A DNA stretch of 64,000 nucleotides from Chryseobacterium echinoideorum (GCF_007474535.1 NZ_VKNW01000004.1:62001-126000), one strand, 5' to 3'; shown: positions 8,451-17,196, counted from the first letter of the stretch. Notes: a model not told the origin generated them from the letters alone. Numbers and translations are program-made.

Positions 8451-8901
8451 GCCACTTATCGTCAACAAAGAAAAGGTAATAGACGCAACGCAGCAGGAAA
8501 TTTGGGAAGTTATCACAACTCCTAAATATTTTAAAGATTGGATGCTTGTACCAGCAAAAGCTGAAGACGAAAAAGCCATCGAATTAGGAAGTAAAATTTA
8601 TTGGACTGATGATAATGACATGGTTTACCTTGAAGGTGAAGTCATAGCATTTGTTCCAAATACAAAACTGGTTATTTCATTAAAGGATATCAGTTGGGAG
8701 CAAACCGTTCCTAAAGATAGTGTAACATACGAATTTCATCTCGCAGAAGCGAAAAATGGCACACTAATCAAATTTCTCTTAGGGGATCTTTCCATAGATC
8801 CGGAAGGTTCATCATGGTATCGTTCTTACAAAGCAAGTGACGAAATCGGTTCCATAGAAAAAGTGGTTAACGCTATCAGAAAGGTAGCAAGGGACATCTA
8901 A
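8443..8901 (+). CDS. SRPBCC (START/AHSA1-like) domain protein
   Basis: A 152-residue single-domain protein. The opening NKEKVIDATQQEIWEVITTP followed by FKDWMLVP and later WYRSYKASDEIGSIEKVVN fits the hydrophobic-pocket SRPBCC fold, which binds lipids, polyketides or drugs. Function of this member is not known. It overlaps the DinB gene upstream by eight bases and is followed eleven bases later by the beta-propeller gene. One of four SRPBCC genes in the cargo. Confidence 0.7.
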   Translation: MNKPLIVNKEKVIDATQQEIWEVITTPKYFKDWMLVPAKAEDEKAIELGSKIYWTDDNDMVYLEGEVIAFVPNTKLVISLKDISWEQTVPKDSVTYEFHLAEAKNGTLIKFLLGDLSIDPEGSSWYRSYKASDEIGSIEKVVNAIRKVARDI

Positions 8902-8912
8902 TAAAAATCAAA

Positions 8913-9902
8913 ATGAAACTTTACGGAACGTCTGTTATCGTATTATTATTGGTGCTTTTATCATGTGGTAAAAGATACAGTGCAAACATGTATTTCAATT
9001 CAGAAAAGCCATCAAAAGATACAGCATCCTTATTCGCTAACGGAATTATTTCGACCCATTTAAATGAGTATAACATAACATTTTCACCTAATGGGCAAAT
9101 GGTTCTGTTTACCATTGCAAATAATACTATGGCAAACAGGTTCTATACAATTTTCATTTCAAAAATGATGCAAGACAAATGGACAAAGCCAGAAATCGCT
9201 GAATTTTCCGGGCAATTTAGCGATGCTGATCCATTCTTCGATCCCAACAGTAATAAACTCTACTTTATTTCAACAAGACCAGTAACACCAGGAGTGCTAA
9301 AGTCGGACTTTGACATTTGGTGGGTAGACTATGCAAATGGAGATTTCAGTAAACCAAAGCATTTGGGCAATGAAATCAATTCGGATAAAGACGAACTTTA
9401 TCCAGTTATATCAAAAAAAGGGAATTTATTTTTTTCTGCTGAAAATGGTGAAAACGGATACGATATAATAGTTTCTAAATATAACAACGGTAAGTTTTTG
9501 CAACGGGTAAGTTTGGAGGGCTTCCTTAATACGAAGAATATTGAATTTGATGCATTTGTTGATCCGGATGAAAAATATATCATCTACACGGGAATGGGAT
9601 ACGGAGATAGCTATGGAAGTGGCGACCTCTATATAAGCTTTAATAAAAATGGTCACTGGGAAAGAGGAAGGAATATGGGAAAGCAAGTCAATTCCTTGCA
9701 TATGGATCAATGCCCGATGTTATCAACTGATGGCAAATACCTGTTCTTTACTTCTTTTAGGGATGGTCAACCTTATAATAGCAAAGAACCAATGACCACA
9801 AAGGAATACCTCGATATATTAAACTCTCCCCTAAATGGGCTTGGTAATATTTTTTGGATTGATTTCCAAAAGTATTCCCAGGACGAAAAACTATTTAAAT
9901 AA
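8913..9902 (+). CDS. PD40 (WD40-like) beta-propeller lipoprotein
   Basis: A 329-residue protein with a lipoprotein signal (VLLLVLLSCGKRYS, Cys at residue 18). Repeated blades of the PD40/TolB type follow: FSPNGQMVLFTIAN, DPNSNKLYFISTRP, SKKGNLFFSAENG, DPDEKYIIYTGMG and STDGKYLFFTSFRDG. It is probably attached to the outer membrane facing the periplasm, where such propellers serve as binding platforms. No partner is obvious. It is the last of three closely spaced genes. Confidence 0.75.
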   Translation: MKLYGTSVIVLLLVLLSCGKRYSANMYFNSEKPSKDTASLFANGIISTHLNEYNITFSPNGQMVLFTIANNTMANRFYTIFISKMMQDKWTKPEIAEFSGQFSDADPFFDPNSNKLYFISTRPVTPGVLKSDFDIWWVDYANGDFSKPKHLGNEINSDKDELYPVISKKGNLFFSAENGENGYDIIVSKYNNGKFLQRVSLEGFLNTKNIEFDAFVDPDEKYIIYTGMGYGDSYGSGDLYISFNKNGHWERGRNMGKQVNSLHMDQCPMLSTDGKYLFFTSFRDGQPYNSKEPMTTKEYLDILNSPLNGLGNIFWIDFQKYSQDEKLFK

Positions 9903-9918
9903 ATAAAGTAAAAGTAAA

Positions 9919-10449
9919 ATGAGAATAGCTACTGAAAGACTTACCCTATCGTCATTTTCCGAGAAAGACGCAGCTTTTGTTGCTGAACTTTTAAATACTG
10001 ATGGATGGATAAAAAATATTGGAGACCGAAACATCCGTTCGGAAAAGGATGCGAGGGAGTACATCAAAAAAGTGACGGACAATCCCCATATTACCTATTG
10101 GACGGTAAAGTTAAAATTGGAACGCGTAGCAATCGGTCTGGTAACCTTGATAAAGCGGGACTATCTACAATTTAACGATGTCGGTTTTGCCTTGCTTCCC
10201 CAATTTATTAATAAGGGATATGCATTTGAAGCCACAAAAGCTGTTTTGCTGTATTTGATCAACAACAATCTATTGGAAGATATCCTGGCGATCAGTCTTA
10301 AGGAAAATGGTGCATCCATTAAACTGATTGAAAAACTCGGTCTGACCTTTGAAAAAACAATTGATCATGACAATAATATTTTGGGTGTATATAGAGCATC
10401 AAAAGGAGAATTGCTTTCCAAGTTGCTGAAAACAGGAAATGAAGTATGA
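9919..10449 (+). CDS. GNAT-family N-acetyltransferase
   Basis: A 176-residue acetyltransferase of the RimJ/RimL type. The N-terminus RIATERLTLSSFSEKDAAFV, the acceptor strand DVGFALLPQFINKGYAFEAT and the C-terminal NGASIKLIEKLGLTFEKTI are typical. The family moves acetyl groups from acetyl-CoA to amines of proteins or small molecules, sometimes antibiotics. The substrate is not visible from the sequence. Seventeen bases separate it from the propeller gene. Confidence 0.8.
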   Translation: MRIATERLTLSSFSEKDAAFVAELLNTDGWIKNIGDRNIRSEKDAREYIKKVTDNPHITYWTVKLKLERVAIGLVTLIKRDYLQFNDVGFALLPQFINKGYAFEATKAVLLYLINNNLLEDILAISLKENGASIKLIEKLGLTFEKTIDHDNNILGVYRASKGELLSKLLKTGNEV

Positions 10450-10516
10450 AATTCTTGTCATACGGTAACCTTACCTAAAGGAAGTTGTACTAATTTTATA
10501 ATATAAACGTAGACGG

Positions 10517-10927
10517 ATGGACCAATCGAAGAATAATGCCAATGCACTGATACTTTCTGCCGGAGAAGGAAGAACCTACAACTGCGGAACGATGACCGCA
10601 GTTTTTAAGGCTGATGAAAATGAAACCAATGAAAAATACAGCATTTCCGAGTGGTGGCTGGAACCGAACTCTGATGGTCCCGGAGCACACCGGCATGAAG
10701 ACAACGACGAAATTTTTTATGTGCTGGAAGGAACAATAGCTATTCTTGTTGGCGACAAATGGATAGATGCGGAAAAAGGAACTTTTATACGTATACCTGC
10801 AAAAACCACACATGATTTTGCAAATAGGACAGGCGAAGAAACAGGCGTACTTAATTTTTTCATTCCGGGCGGATTTGAAAGAAATATGCCCGCCATAGTC
10901 AAATGGTTTGAAGAAAACGAAAAATAA
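10517..10927 (+). CDS. Cupin-domain protein
   Basis: A 136-residue single cupin. Motif 1 reads GAHRHEDNDEIFYVLEG, with two histidines and a glutamate as metal ligands. Motif 2 reads IPAKTTHDFANRTG with the third histidine. Such proteins are isomerases, dioxygenases or simple binding proteins. The next gene starts six bases after its stop codon and is presumably co-transcribed. Confidence 0.8.
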   Translation: MDQSKNNANALILSAGEGRTYNCGTMTAVFKADENETNEKYSISEWWLEPNSDGPGAHRHEDNDEIFYVLEGTIAILVGDKWIDAEKGTFIRIPAKTTHDFANRTGEETGVLNFFIPGGFERNMPAIVKWFEENEK

Positions 10928-10932
10928 TCTTT

Positions 10933-11376
10933 ATGGAAAATTATAGCAATACCATTCAGCTCAAGGCCACAACAGACAAGGTTTTCAACGCCCTAACCAA
11001 CGAAATTCCGCTCTGGTGGACTGAAATGTTTGAAGGATCTGCAAACAGAGAAGGCAGCAGTTTTACTGTTCGTTTTGGCGACAATGTTTACAAAACAATG
11101 TGTGTAGAAGAATTAGTGCACAATTCCAATGTGGTTTGGTATGTAGAAAAATCATTGATAGCCGTTCCCGGATTAAAAAAACAAACCGAATGGATTGACA
11201 CTACAATCGTTTGGGAAATAACGGAGAAAGGGAACAGTACGGAACTGCACCTTACCCATATCGGTCTAAACCCTAATGTGGAGTGTTACGACATTTGTAC
11301 AAATGGCTGGCAACAGTTTACAAACAGCCTCAAAGAATTTGTCGAAACAGGAAAAGGAAATCCATATCGAGCATAA
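10933..11376 (+). CDS. SRPBCC-domain protein
   Basis: A 147-residue protein starting MENYSNTIQLKATTDKVFNA. The region PLWWTEMFEGSANREGSSF and the final helix CTNGWQQFTNSLKEFVETG match AHSA1-like SRPBCC domains, which bind hydrophobic ligands. Function unknown. It lies in a tight run with the cupin gene upstream and a methyltransferase gene 17 bases downstream. Confidence 0.7.
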   Translation: MENYSNTIQLKATTDKVFNALTNEIPLWWTEMFEGSANREGSSFTVRFGDNVYKTMCVEELVHNSNVVWYVEKSLIAVPGLKKQTEWIDTTIVWEITEKGNSTELHLTHIGLNPNVECYDICTNGWQQFTNSLKEFVETGKGNPYRA

Positions 11377-11393
11377 ACATCATAGGTGGATGT

Positions 11394-11834
11394 ATGAAAA
11401 ATAAGTTATCAGACAGGCTTGCTGCAATTGTAGTTGCACTTCCAATACATGATGGTAGTCGGATTTTAGAAATAGGTTGCGGATCGGGAGCAATGGCAAG
11501 GGAAATATCCAGACAAGTAAAAAATGGGTATGTGCTCGCCATCGATCGCTCTGCGAAAGCCATTCGTCAAGCCATTGCCAGTTCAACCAATGCATTGGAA
11601 AGTGGAAAGCTCACGTTCAGGCAAGTTGCTATAGAAGATTTTGAGATGGATGCCGATGAAAAACCTTTTGATATGGCTGTAGCGATAAGGGTTGGAGCTT
11701 TGGATGGAAGACACCCGGAAATTGAAAAGCAGGCACTGCAGAAAATTGCTCGATCCCTGACTAAATCGGGAAAACTATTTATCGACGGAGGAAATCCCTT
11801 AAAAGAAATACATCTTGATGAATATAGAACATAA
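11394..11834 (+). CDS. Small class I SAM-dependent methyltransferase
   Basis: A 146-residue Rossmann methyltransferase. The SAM-binding motif is ILEIGCGSGAMARE near residues 23-36, with an acidic motif II residue in VLAIDRSAKA. The protein is short and ends after RSLTKSGKLFIDGG, so it lacks a separate substrate lid. The ATG at 11394, preceded by AGGTGG, was preferred over a start 37 codons upstream that would lie inside the previous gene. Substrate unknown. Confidence 0.7.
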   Translation: MKNKLSDRLAAIVVALPIHDGSRILEIGCGSGAMAREISRQVKNGYVLAIDRSAKAIRQAIASSTNALESGKLTFRQVAIEDFEMDADEKPFDMAVAIRVGALDGRHPEIEKQALQKIARSLTKSGKLFIDGGNPLKEIHLDEYRT

Positions 11835-11857
11835 ATTTACAATAAAACCTTATTACA

Positions 11858-12241
11858 ATGGAAAATTTTAAACCCCAACATTACAATTCCCTTTCGCCCT
11901 ATCTCATCGTAGATAATGCCCAAAGGTTAGTAGACTTGCTGAAAACAATTTTCGATGCTAAAGAACTCAGACGCTATGACCGTGAAGACGGAAAAATTAT
12001 GCACATAGAGCTTCTTTTGGACGACAGCGTGATGATGATCAGCGATAGTACCGACCAATATGCGGCTAACAAAACAATGCTGCACATGTATGTGCCTGAT
12101 GTTTTTGCAGCGTTTAACAAAGCCATTGAAAGTGGTTGCGAAATCATAGAAAAACCAGTGAATAAAGATGGAGATACAAGAGGTTCATTTTACGATTTTG
12201 CCGGAAACTATTGGTCGGTAAGCACACAAGCCAATACGTAA
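11858..12241 (+). CDS. VOC-family (glyoxalase/PhnB-like) protein
   Basis: A 127-residue vicinal-oxygen-chelate protein. SPYLIVDNAQRLVDLLKTIF and MHIELLLDDSVMMISD form the first beta-alpha-beta-beta-beta module, and HMYVPDVFAAFNKAIESG with GSFYDFAGNYWSV the second. The PhnB-like subgroup is common in resistance and unknown-function loci. It lies in the same dense run as its neighbours. Confidence 0.75.
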   Translation: MENFKPQHYNSLSPYLIVDNAQRLVDLLKTIFDAKELRRYDREDGKIMHIELLLDDSVMMISDSTDQYAANKTMLHMYVPDVFAAFNKAIESGCEIIEKPVNKDGDTRGSFYDFAGNYWSVSTQANT

Positions 12242-12252
12242 ATAAGATTAAG

Positions 12253-12624
12253 ATGGAAAAATCACGATCAATTGCAAAAATTGTTGGACCGACATTGACT
12301 GTAATGGTTTTTTCCGAAATGCGGTTTTGGAACCCGACGCTTTATGATACACAGATTGTACCTCTTATTTATCTGAACGGAATGATACTTTTTGTGGCTG
12401 GATTAGCAATCATAAGCAATCATCATATTTGGGTTTACGGTTGGCAGACCATAGTAACAATAATTGGATATGCATGTATGCTGATCGGTTTACTGAGAAT
12501 GCTTTTCCCGGAAATACAAAAAACGGCATTCAAAAATGATAAGCCAATTATGATTATAGAAGTTATTCTCATTTTAATCGGCGTGTTTCTGACATGGAAA
12601 GCCTATTTGCCCATAAAAAAATGA
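12253..12624 (+). CDS. Small four-helix membrane protein
   Basis: A 123-residue protein with four hydrophobic segments at roughly residues 8-25, 35-53, 60-80 and 98-115. No family is recognised. The ATG at 12253 was chosen because the longer frame would start inside the preceding VOC gene; it then follows that gene by eleven bases. Function unknown. Confidence 0.55.
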   Translation: MEKSRSIAKIVGPTLTVMVFSEMRFWNPTLYDTQIVPLIYLNGMILFVAGLAIISNHHIWVYGWQTIVTIIGYACMLIGLLRMLFPEIQKTAFKNDKPIMIIEVILILIGVFLTWKAYLPIKK

Positions 12625-12691
12625 AATATTTAGTTTTTAACTCTTGAACACCATCAAATAAACAGATATTAACAAATTAAATAAAATCGAT

Positions 12692-13114
12692 ATGCAAACA
12701 AAACATCAATCAAAGTATCAGACCATCATCAAGGCACCCATTGATAAAGTGTGGGATGCATTAACCAATCCCGAAATCGTAAAGCAATATTTCTTCGGTT
12801 CTAACCAGGAAACAGATTGGAAGGTTGGCAGTAAAATCCTGTGGACAGGGGAATATGAAGGAACAACCTACATAGACAAAGGTATAGTTTTGGAGTATGT
12901 GCCCAACAAGAAACTTTCGCATAGTTATTTAAGCAGTTGGAGTGGATTGGACGATAAGCCTGAAAATTATTTATTGGTTTCTTATGAAGTAGGCGAAACT
13001 GAAAGCGGAACCGAACTAATAATTACGCAATCAAACTATGATGAAGAAAAGGCACAACATTCTGCCGAGAATTGGGGCGTGGTGATAGACGGACTAAAAA
13101 AACTTATTGAATAA
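12692..13114 (+). CDS. SRPBCC-domain protein (AHSA1-like)
   Basis: A 140-residue protein with the typical AHSA1 pattern: TIIKAPIDKVWDALTNPEIV, KQYFFGS, WTGEYEGTTYIDKG and HSAENWGVVIDGLKKLIE. Activator-of-Hsp90-like SRPBCC proteins of this size bind hydrophobic small molecules. It is close in sequence pattern to the SRPBCC half of the fusion protein at 24593-25501, which shares the segment YVDKGI. It is followed eleven bases later by the esterase gene. Confidence 0.75.
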   Translation: MQTKHQSKYQTIIKAPIDKVWDALTNPEIVKQYFFGSNQETDWKVGSKILWTGEYEGTTYIDKGIVLEYVPNKKLSHSYLSSWSGLDDKPENYLLVSYEVGETESGTELIITQSNYDEEKAQHSAENWGVVIDGLKKLIE

Positions 13115-13125
13115 AAGAATTATAG

Positions 13126-13968
13126 ATGAAGATTTCACTGAACCTCTTATTCTTAGTTTTTTCTACAACATTAACTTTTGGACAGAAGCCAATACCCGAA
13201 CAAACAGGAGTTTCCAAACCTTTTATCCTTGGTGTAATTGATGAAATCCAGTCGAAAGAGCTTAACGAAAAAAGGATTTTAAACATCTATCTGCCCGAAG
13301 GCTATAATCCTAAGGACACGGTACGCTATCCGGTCATCTATTTGCTTGACGGTTCGGCAGATGAGGATTTTATCCATATCGTGGGGCTTACGCAGTTCAA
13401 TAGTTTTGAATGGGTCAATAAGGTTCCAAAGTCGATAGTGGTTGGTATCGGGACGGTAGACAGGAGAAGGGATTTCACATTCCCTACCACTGTGGTAGAA
13501 GATAGAAGTGCAAATCCGACCTCAGGGCATTCCCATAGGTTTATATCGTTCATTGAAAAAGAGCTGCAACCATATATACAGGAAAAGTATAAAACGAGTT
13601 CTTCAAAAACTATTATTGGACAATCGTTAGGTGGGCTTTTGGCAACTGAAATCCTGTTTAAAAAACCGGAACTTTTTAACAAGTATATCATTGTCAGCCC
13701 CAGTTTGTGGTGGGATAATGGCTCATTATTAAACCAGCCCTTTGCCCGTTTTGAGCATACAGATATCTATATCGGAGTTGGAAAAGAGGGTTTGGCTCCC
13801 ACTAAAATTGCCCGTGTTATGGAAGTAGATGCCAATGTTTTAGCCGACAAAAGCAGAAACCTGAAAAGCAGAAACGTAAATGTCTATTTTGATTTTCTGC
13901 CGCAGGAAAACCACGCAACAATAATGCATCAGGCTGTATTTAATGCTTTCAAACTCGTATACCGATAA
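13126..13968 (+). CDS. Secreted esterase of the IroE/Fes-like alpha/beta-hydrolase family
   Basis: A 280-residue protein with an N-terminal signal peptide (LLFLVFSTTLTFGQ). The nucleophile elbow reads GQSLGG, the strand YPVIYLLDG precedes it, SPSLWWDNG follows, and the catalytic histidine lies in QENHATIMH. These features fit the family of siderophore and related ester hydrolases (BesA, IroE). The true substrate is uncertain. Expected location is the periplasm. Confidence 0.75.
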   Translation: MKISLNLLFLVFSTTLTFGQKPIPEQTGVSKPFILGVIDEIQSKELNEKRILNIYLPEGYNPKDTVRYPVIYLLDGSADEDFIHIVGLTQFNSFEWVNKVPKSIVVGIGTVDRRRDFTFPTTVVEDRSANPTSGHSHRFISFIEKELQPYIQEKYKTSSSKTIIGQSLGGLLATEILFKKPELFNKYIIVSPSLWWDNGSLLNQPFARFEHTDIYIGVGKEGLAPTKIARVMEVDANVLADKSRNLKSRNVNVYFDFLPQENHATIMHQAVFNAFKLVYR

Positions 13969-14017
13969 TTACAAATCGTATATTAATTAAAAAACAACTA
14001 TAAAATGGTTCCGATAG

Positions 14018-14104
14018 CACTTTGAAAACATCTTTCAGCTTCTGGTTGGACTGGCCGGAAAACTTGCTGAGCAAACAACAGAAGATATTTTAGAAAATTC
14101 TTGA
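14018..14104 (+). pseudogene. Possible remnant of a gene 3' end
   Basis: Between the esterase gene and the MerR promoter a frame reads HFENIFQLLVGLAGKLAEQT and ends TEDILENS before a stop at 14104. It is preceded by an in-frame TAG and has no start codon. The stretch looks like coding sequence left over from an older gene, but no family is recognised. The rest of this 317-base gap holds only the MerR promoter. Confidence 0.25.
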
Positions 14105-14228
14105 CATTTTATGAGAAAATTGCAGTGACCAACTGTTCGAGAAGAGTGTGTTTAGAGGTTGAAACAAAAATTATTCACCTTATTTTCAGATGTTTATAAT
14201 ATTTTTTAAAAATAATTTCAAAAAACAT

Positions 14229-14261
14229 TTGACTCTAACGTTACGTCATAGCCTACCTTTG
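14229..14261 (+). promoter_or_regulatory. MerR-type promoter with long spacer
   Basis: TTG at 14229-14231 and TACCTTTG at 14254-14261 form a Bacteroidota promoter with a 22-bp spacer, at the long end of the usual range. The spacer contains the dyad TGACTCTAACGTTACGTCA (14230-14248). MerR-family activators bind such dyads in overlong spacers and untwist them. The next gene encodes a MerR protein, so autoregulation is likely. Confidence 0.55.
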
Positions 14262-14285
14262 TACAGTCGATAAGGATAAGAAAGA

Positions 14286-15068
14286 ATGAAAACTCTTACA
14301 GTTAAAAAATTGGCGGAAATATCAGGTGTGAGCGTACGCACACTTCATTATTATGACCAGATCGGCCTGCTCCGTCCATCAGTAAGAACTGAGAAGAAAT
14401 ACAGGCTTTATGGAAATGACGAGCTATTGCGCTTGCAGCAAATTCTGTTTTTCCGTGAACTGGACTTTCCACTCAAGGATATTCTGGAAATGATGGACGA
14501 GCCTGACTACGATCTGGTTAAAGCGCTGATGCAGCACAAGTCGGCACTGCTCAACCGCAAAAGAAGAATTTCTGACTTATTGAGAACGATCGACATCACT
14601 ATTAATAATCTTAAAAAAGGAGAAATGATGAAAGATCCAGAAGAATTGTATAAAGGTTTTCCCAAAGAAGTTGGAACGGCCTACAGAAAAGAAGCAATTA
14701 ATAAGTACGGCGCACAAACCGTTGAACAATCTGAAAAAGAGCTGATGAAGCTTGGTAAGTCGGGTGTTGAAGCGCTTCAAAAGGAAATGGAAAACGTTTT
14801 CAGCGAACTATTTGCACTGAGAAACGACTGTCCGGAATCGGACATCGTACAGCAGCACATTGAAAGGCATTATGGGATAATTAGCAAATTTTGGGGCAAT
14901 TCAGTTGTGCCAGATCAAAAAGCTTGTGCTTATGCGGGGCTTGGTGATCTTTTAGTAAATGACGAGCGCTATTTAGCTAATGTTACAGACGGAAATCCGC
15001 AACCTGAATTTGCGCTGTTCTTGCAGAAAGCAATGAAATATTTTGCTGAAAATAATTTGGAAAAATAA
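14286..15068 (+). CDS. MerR-family regulator with TipAS drug-binding domain
   Basis: A 260-residue protein. Residues 1-70 are a MerR winged helix (KLAEISGVSVRTLHYYDQIG, then KKYRLYGNDELLRLQQILFF). A coiled-coil dimerisation helix follows, and residues 130-260 form a TipAS domain as in TipA of Streptomyces, which traps thiopeptide and other drugs (GIISKFWGN and AYAGLGDLLVNDERYLANV). It should activate the promoter in front of it and perhaps neighbouring resistance-type genes. Terminator-like stem-loop follows. Confidence 0.85.
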   Translation: MKTLTVKKLAEISGVSVRTLHYYDQIGLLRPSVRTEKKYRLYGNDELLRLQQILFFRELDFPLKDILEMMDEPDYDLVKALMQHKSALLNRKRRISDLLRTIDITINNLKKGEMMKDPEELYKGFPKEVGTAYRKEAINKYGAQTVEQSEKELMKLGKSGVEALQKEMENVFSELFALRNDCPESDIVQQHIERHYGIISKFWGNSVVPDQKACAYAGLGDLLVNDERYLANVTDGNPQPEFALFLQKAMKYFAENNLEK

Positions 15069-15086
15069 TGTAAGCAAAAAACAGTT

Positions 15087-15118
15087 AGGGAAAGTCCTGA
15101 TAACATCGGGCTTTCCCT
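15087..15118 (+). terminator. Stem-loop after the MerR gene
   Basis: AGGGAAAG at 15087-15094 pairs with CTTTCCCT at 15111-15118, and the stem can extend inward by CC/GG pairs. A clear T tract is absent. Probable terminator separating the MerR gene from the next operon. Confidence 0.5.
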
Positions 15119-15140
15119 TATCCTAATAAAAGATTGAAAT

Positions 15141-15521
15141 ATGAATGAAATAGATCTAATTAAGGAATTTCAACACATTGAAGACAACTTCAACCGGGCG
15201 GTTGTCACAAATGACATCGCAGAAATAAAAAAATGTATCACATCCGATTGGGTGTTGGTAGACAGTCAAGGTGGAATAATACCACAAGAGCGGTTTTTTG
15301 AAGTTCTGAAACAAGGGTTGCTATCCCATTCGGCGATGAGCAAAGAAGTGTTGCGGGTAAAAATGTACAGAGGTGTAGCACTGGTAACTGGCCGGGGGCA
15401 AAATACCGGAACCTGGCAAGGAGAACCAATGGAAGCTGATGAATGGATTACAGATGTGTACAAAAAAGACGGAGACGAATGGTTGTGTGTACTGACCCAT
15501 TTGACCCCGGTAAAAAAATAA
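15141..15521 (+). CDS. NTF2-like (DUF4440/SnoaL-type) protein
   Basis: A 126-residue cone-shaped NTF2-fold protein. The pattern EFQHIEDNFNRAVVTNDIAE, then SDWVLVDSQGGIIPQERFFE, and the strand WITDVYKKDGDEWLCVLTHL is typical of DUF4440. Members are small-molecule isomerases, hydrolases or binding proteins. No catalytic residues can be assigned. The next gene follows after six bases. Confidence 0.75.
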   Translation: MNEIDLIKEFQHIEDNFNRAVVTNDIAEIKKCITSDWVLVDSQGGIIPQERFFEVLKQGLLSHSAMSKEVLRVKMYRGVALVTGRGQNTGTWQGEPMEADEWITDVYKKDGDEWLCVLTHLTPVKK

Positions 15522-15527
15522 TTAGTT

Positions 15528-15887
15528 ATGGTAACAGTTGAAAAATTGCGGAAACTGGCACTTTCCTTTCCCGAAACGACGGAAGAGCCCCACTTCGAAA
15601 AGACTTCTTTCAGGGTGAAGAAAAAAATATTTGCAACGTATGATGATAAGCTAAAAAGAGTTACCGTCAAGTTATCAGAAATAGATCAGGATATTTTTTC
15701 TTCCGCAGATAAATCTGCCATTTATCCGGTTAAAAACAAGTGGGGCAAGCAGGGCTGGACTATAATAGAGCTCGAAATGGTAAGTAGGGAGCTTTTCGTT
15801 GAAGTTTTGACAACGGCGTTCTGCGAAGTCGCACCCGAAAAACTAGGCGCCTTAGTTAGATCAGATAAAAATGGACTAAATAACTAA
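15528..15887 (+). CDS. MmcQ/YjbR-family protein
   Basis: A 119-residue protein with the YjbR signature. LRKLALSFPETTEEPHFEKT opens it, followed by FRVKKKIFATYDD and SAIYPVKNKWGKQGWTIIEL. The family has a double-wing DNA-binding-like fold, yet its function is not established. It is in a run with the NTF2-like gene upstream and a GNAT gene twelve bases downstream. Confidence 0.75.
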   Translation: MVTVEKLRKLALSFPETTEEPHFEKTSFRVKKKIFATYDDKLKRVTVKLSEIDQDIFSSADKSAIYPVKNKWGKQGWTIIELEMVSRELFVEVLTTAFCEVAPEKLGALVRSDKNGLNN

Positions 15888-15899
15888 ATATACGCTTTC

Positions 15900-16412
15900 A
15901 TGGCCATTGAATTTACTGATATAAGCGACCAAAAGCTACTATTAAAACGGCTAACTGAAAAAGATGCTATTGCATTTCACAGTTTGTATTTCCAAAAAGA
16001 CGGGCAGGAAAGTGAAAAAGTCGAATCAAAGAAGAACAGCAGAGCTGCTTTCGAGTTTACTGAAAATATCATTTCACAATGCAATGATATTTTCACAATA
16101 CGCACCACCGTAAACCCAGAAAAAATCATTGGAGATTGCGCATTGCACCATTGGGACAAACTGAGGAACGAAATTGAAATCGGCGGCTCACTGCTTCCCG
16201 AATATTGGGGAAAAGGTTTGATGGCAACAGCCTTTCTCTTATTGATCCCCTATGCGCAACAGATCTATGCAGTAAACAAAGTCGTAGCGAATACAACCGC
16301 TGAAAATATAAACGCATTAAAATTCGCCGAAAAACTAGGTTTCAGAATAGCAGGAACTATGGAAAACAATGTACTGTTAGAAAAAGATTTATTAGATTTT
16401 TTGGCGAATTGA
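15900..16412 (+). CDS. GNAT-family N-acetyltransferase
   Basis: A 170-residue RimJ/RimL-type acetyltransferase. It shows the acyl-CoA-binding segment GGSLLPEYWGKGLMATAF and the C-terminal NINALKFAEKLGFRIAGTME. Family members acetylate amino groups of proteins or small molecules; this substrate is unknown. The second GNAT protein of the cargo and not closely similar to the one at 9919-10449. Confidence 0.8.
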   Translation: MAIEFTDISDQKLLLKRLTEKDAIAFHSLYFQKDGQESEKVESKKNSRAAFEFTENIISQCNDIFTIRTTVNPEKIIGDCALHHWDKLRNEIEIGGSLLPEYWGKGLMATAFLLLIPYAQQIYAVNKVVANTTAENINALKFAEKLGFRIAGTMENNVLLEKDLLDFLAN

Positions 16413-16426
16413 TTTAATACCGAACA

Positions 16427-16798
16427 ATTACAAAACGTGAAGAAATTATAAAAAATTATGTTGACGGCTATAATGCATTCGACATTGACAAGATGGTCCG
16501 GGATTTTAACGAAGCTATCATTTTTAAAAACATCAATAATGATGAGGTTACGATGGTGTTAAACGGGATTGAAGCGTTTAGAAAACAAGCTGACCAGGCA
16601 AAATCCTATTTTGAAAGCCGGCTGCAAACCATAAAATCTTTCAAGCATAAGGGCGATACCACCGAAATTGAAATAGATTACATTGCAACTTTAGCTTCTG
16701 ATCTTCCCAACGGATTAAAAAAAGGCGAGCAAATTGATTTAAGCGGAAGATCCATATTCAAATTTTCTGAGGATCAAATTGTTGAGTTAATCGAATAG
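16427..16798 (+). CDS. NTF2-like protein without a normal start codon
   Basis: The first ATG of this frame is at 16493, but the conserved first helix of the NTF2 fold is encoded upstream of it: TKREEIIKNYVDGYNAFDID, in frame with the ATG. The frame is open back to a TAA at 16415-16417 and contains no ATG, GTG or TTG. An ATT at 16427, fourteen bases after the previous stop, is where a start would be expected. Either a rare ATT start is used, a shortened protein starts at 16493, or the start codon has mutated. The rest (SGRSIFKFSEDQIVELIE) is intact. Confidence 0.55.
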   Translation: MTKREEIIKNYVDGYNAFDIDKMVRDFNEAIIFKNINNDEVTMVLNGIEAFRKQADQAKSYFESRLQTIKSFKHKGDTTEIEIDYIATLASDLPNGLKKGEQIDLSGRSIFKFSEDQIVELIE

Positions 16799-16845
16799 CT
16801 TAGTAAGCGGTACAGATACGAACCATTTAAAAAATTGATCTGACA

Positions 16846-17196
16846 ATGACAATTGAAACACACCATACCAACAGTTTAAAAATAGCTGAAATTATTTCTG
16901 ACGAAATTATTTTAAGATCTGTCGAAGACGGATTGGATCTATTGGGCGATCTATACTATCAGGGATTTGATAAGATTCTTATTCATGAAAAAAACATTAC
17001 GCCCGATTTTTTTGATTTAAAAACCAAAATTGCAGGTGAGATACTCCAAAAATTTGCTCAGTACCGAATGCCTTTAATCATTATAGGTGATTTTTCAAAA
17101 TGTGAAACCCAAAGTTTAACGGACTTCATTTACGAAAGCAACAAAGGCCGACAGATCAATTTCGTTGGCTCTCTGTCGGAAGCAATAAAACGATAA
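16846..17196 (+). CDS. DUF4180-family protein
   Basis: A 116-residue protein matching the DUF4180 pattern: IISDEIILRSVEDGLDLLGD, then YYQGFDKILIHEKNITPDFF and LKTKIAGEILQKFAQYRMPL, ending with GRQINFVGSLSEAIKR. The family has an alpha/beta fold of unknown function and is often encoded near small stress or resistance genes, as here. Confidence 0.7.
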   Translation: MTIETHHTNSLKIAEIISDEIILRSVEDGLDLLGDLYYQGFDKILIHEKNITPDFFDLKTKIAGEILQKFAQYRMPLIIIGDFSKCETQSLTDFIYESNKGRQINFVGSLSEAIKR

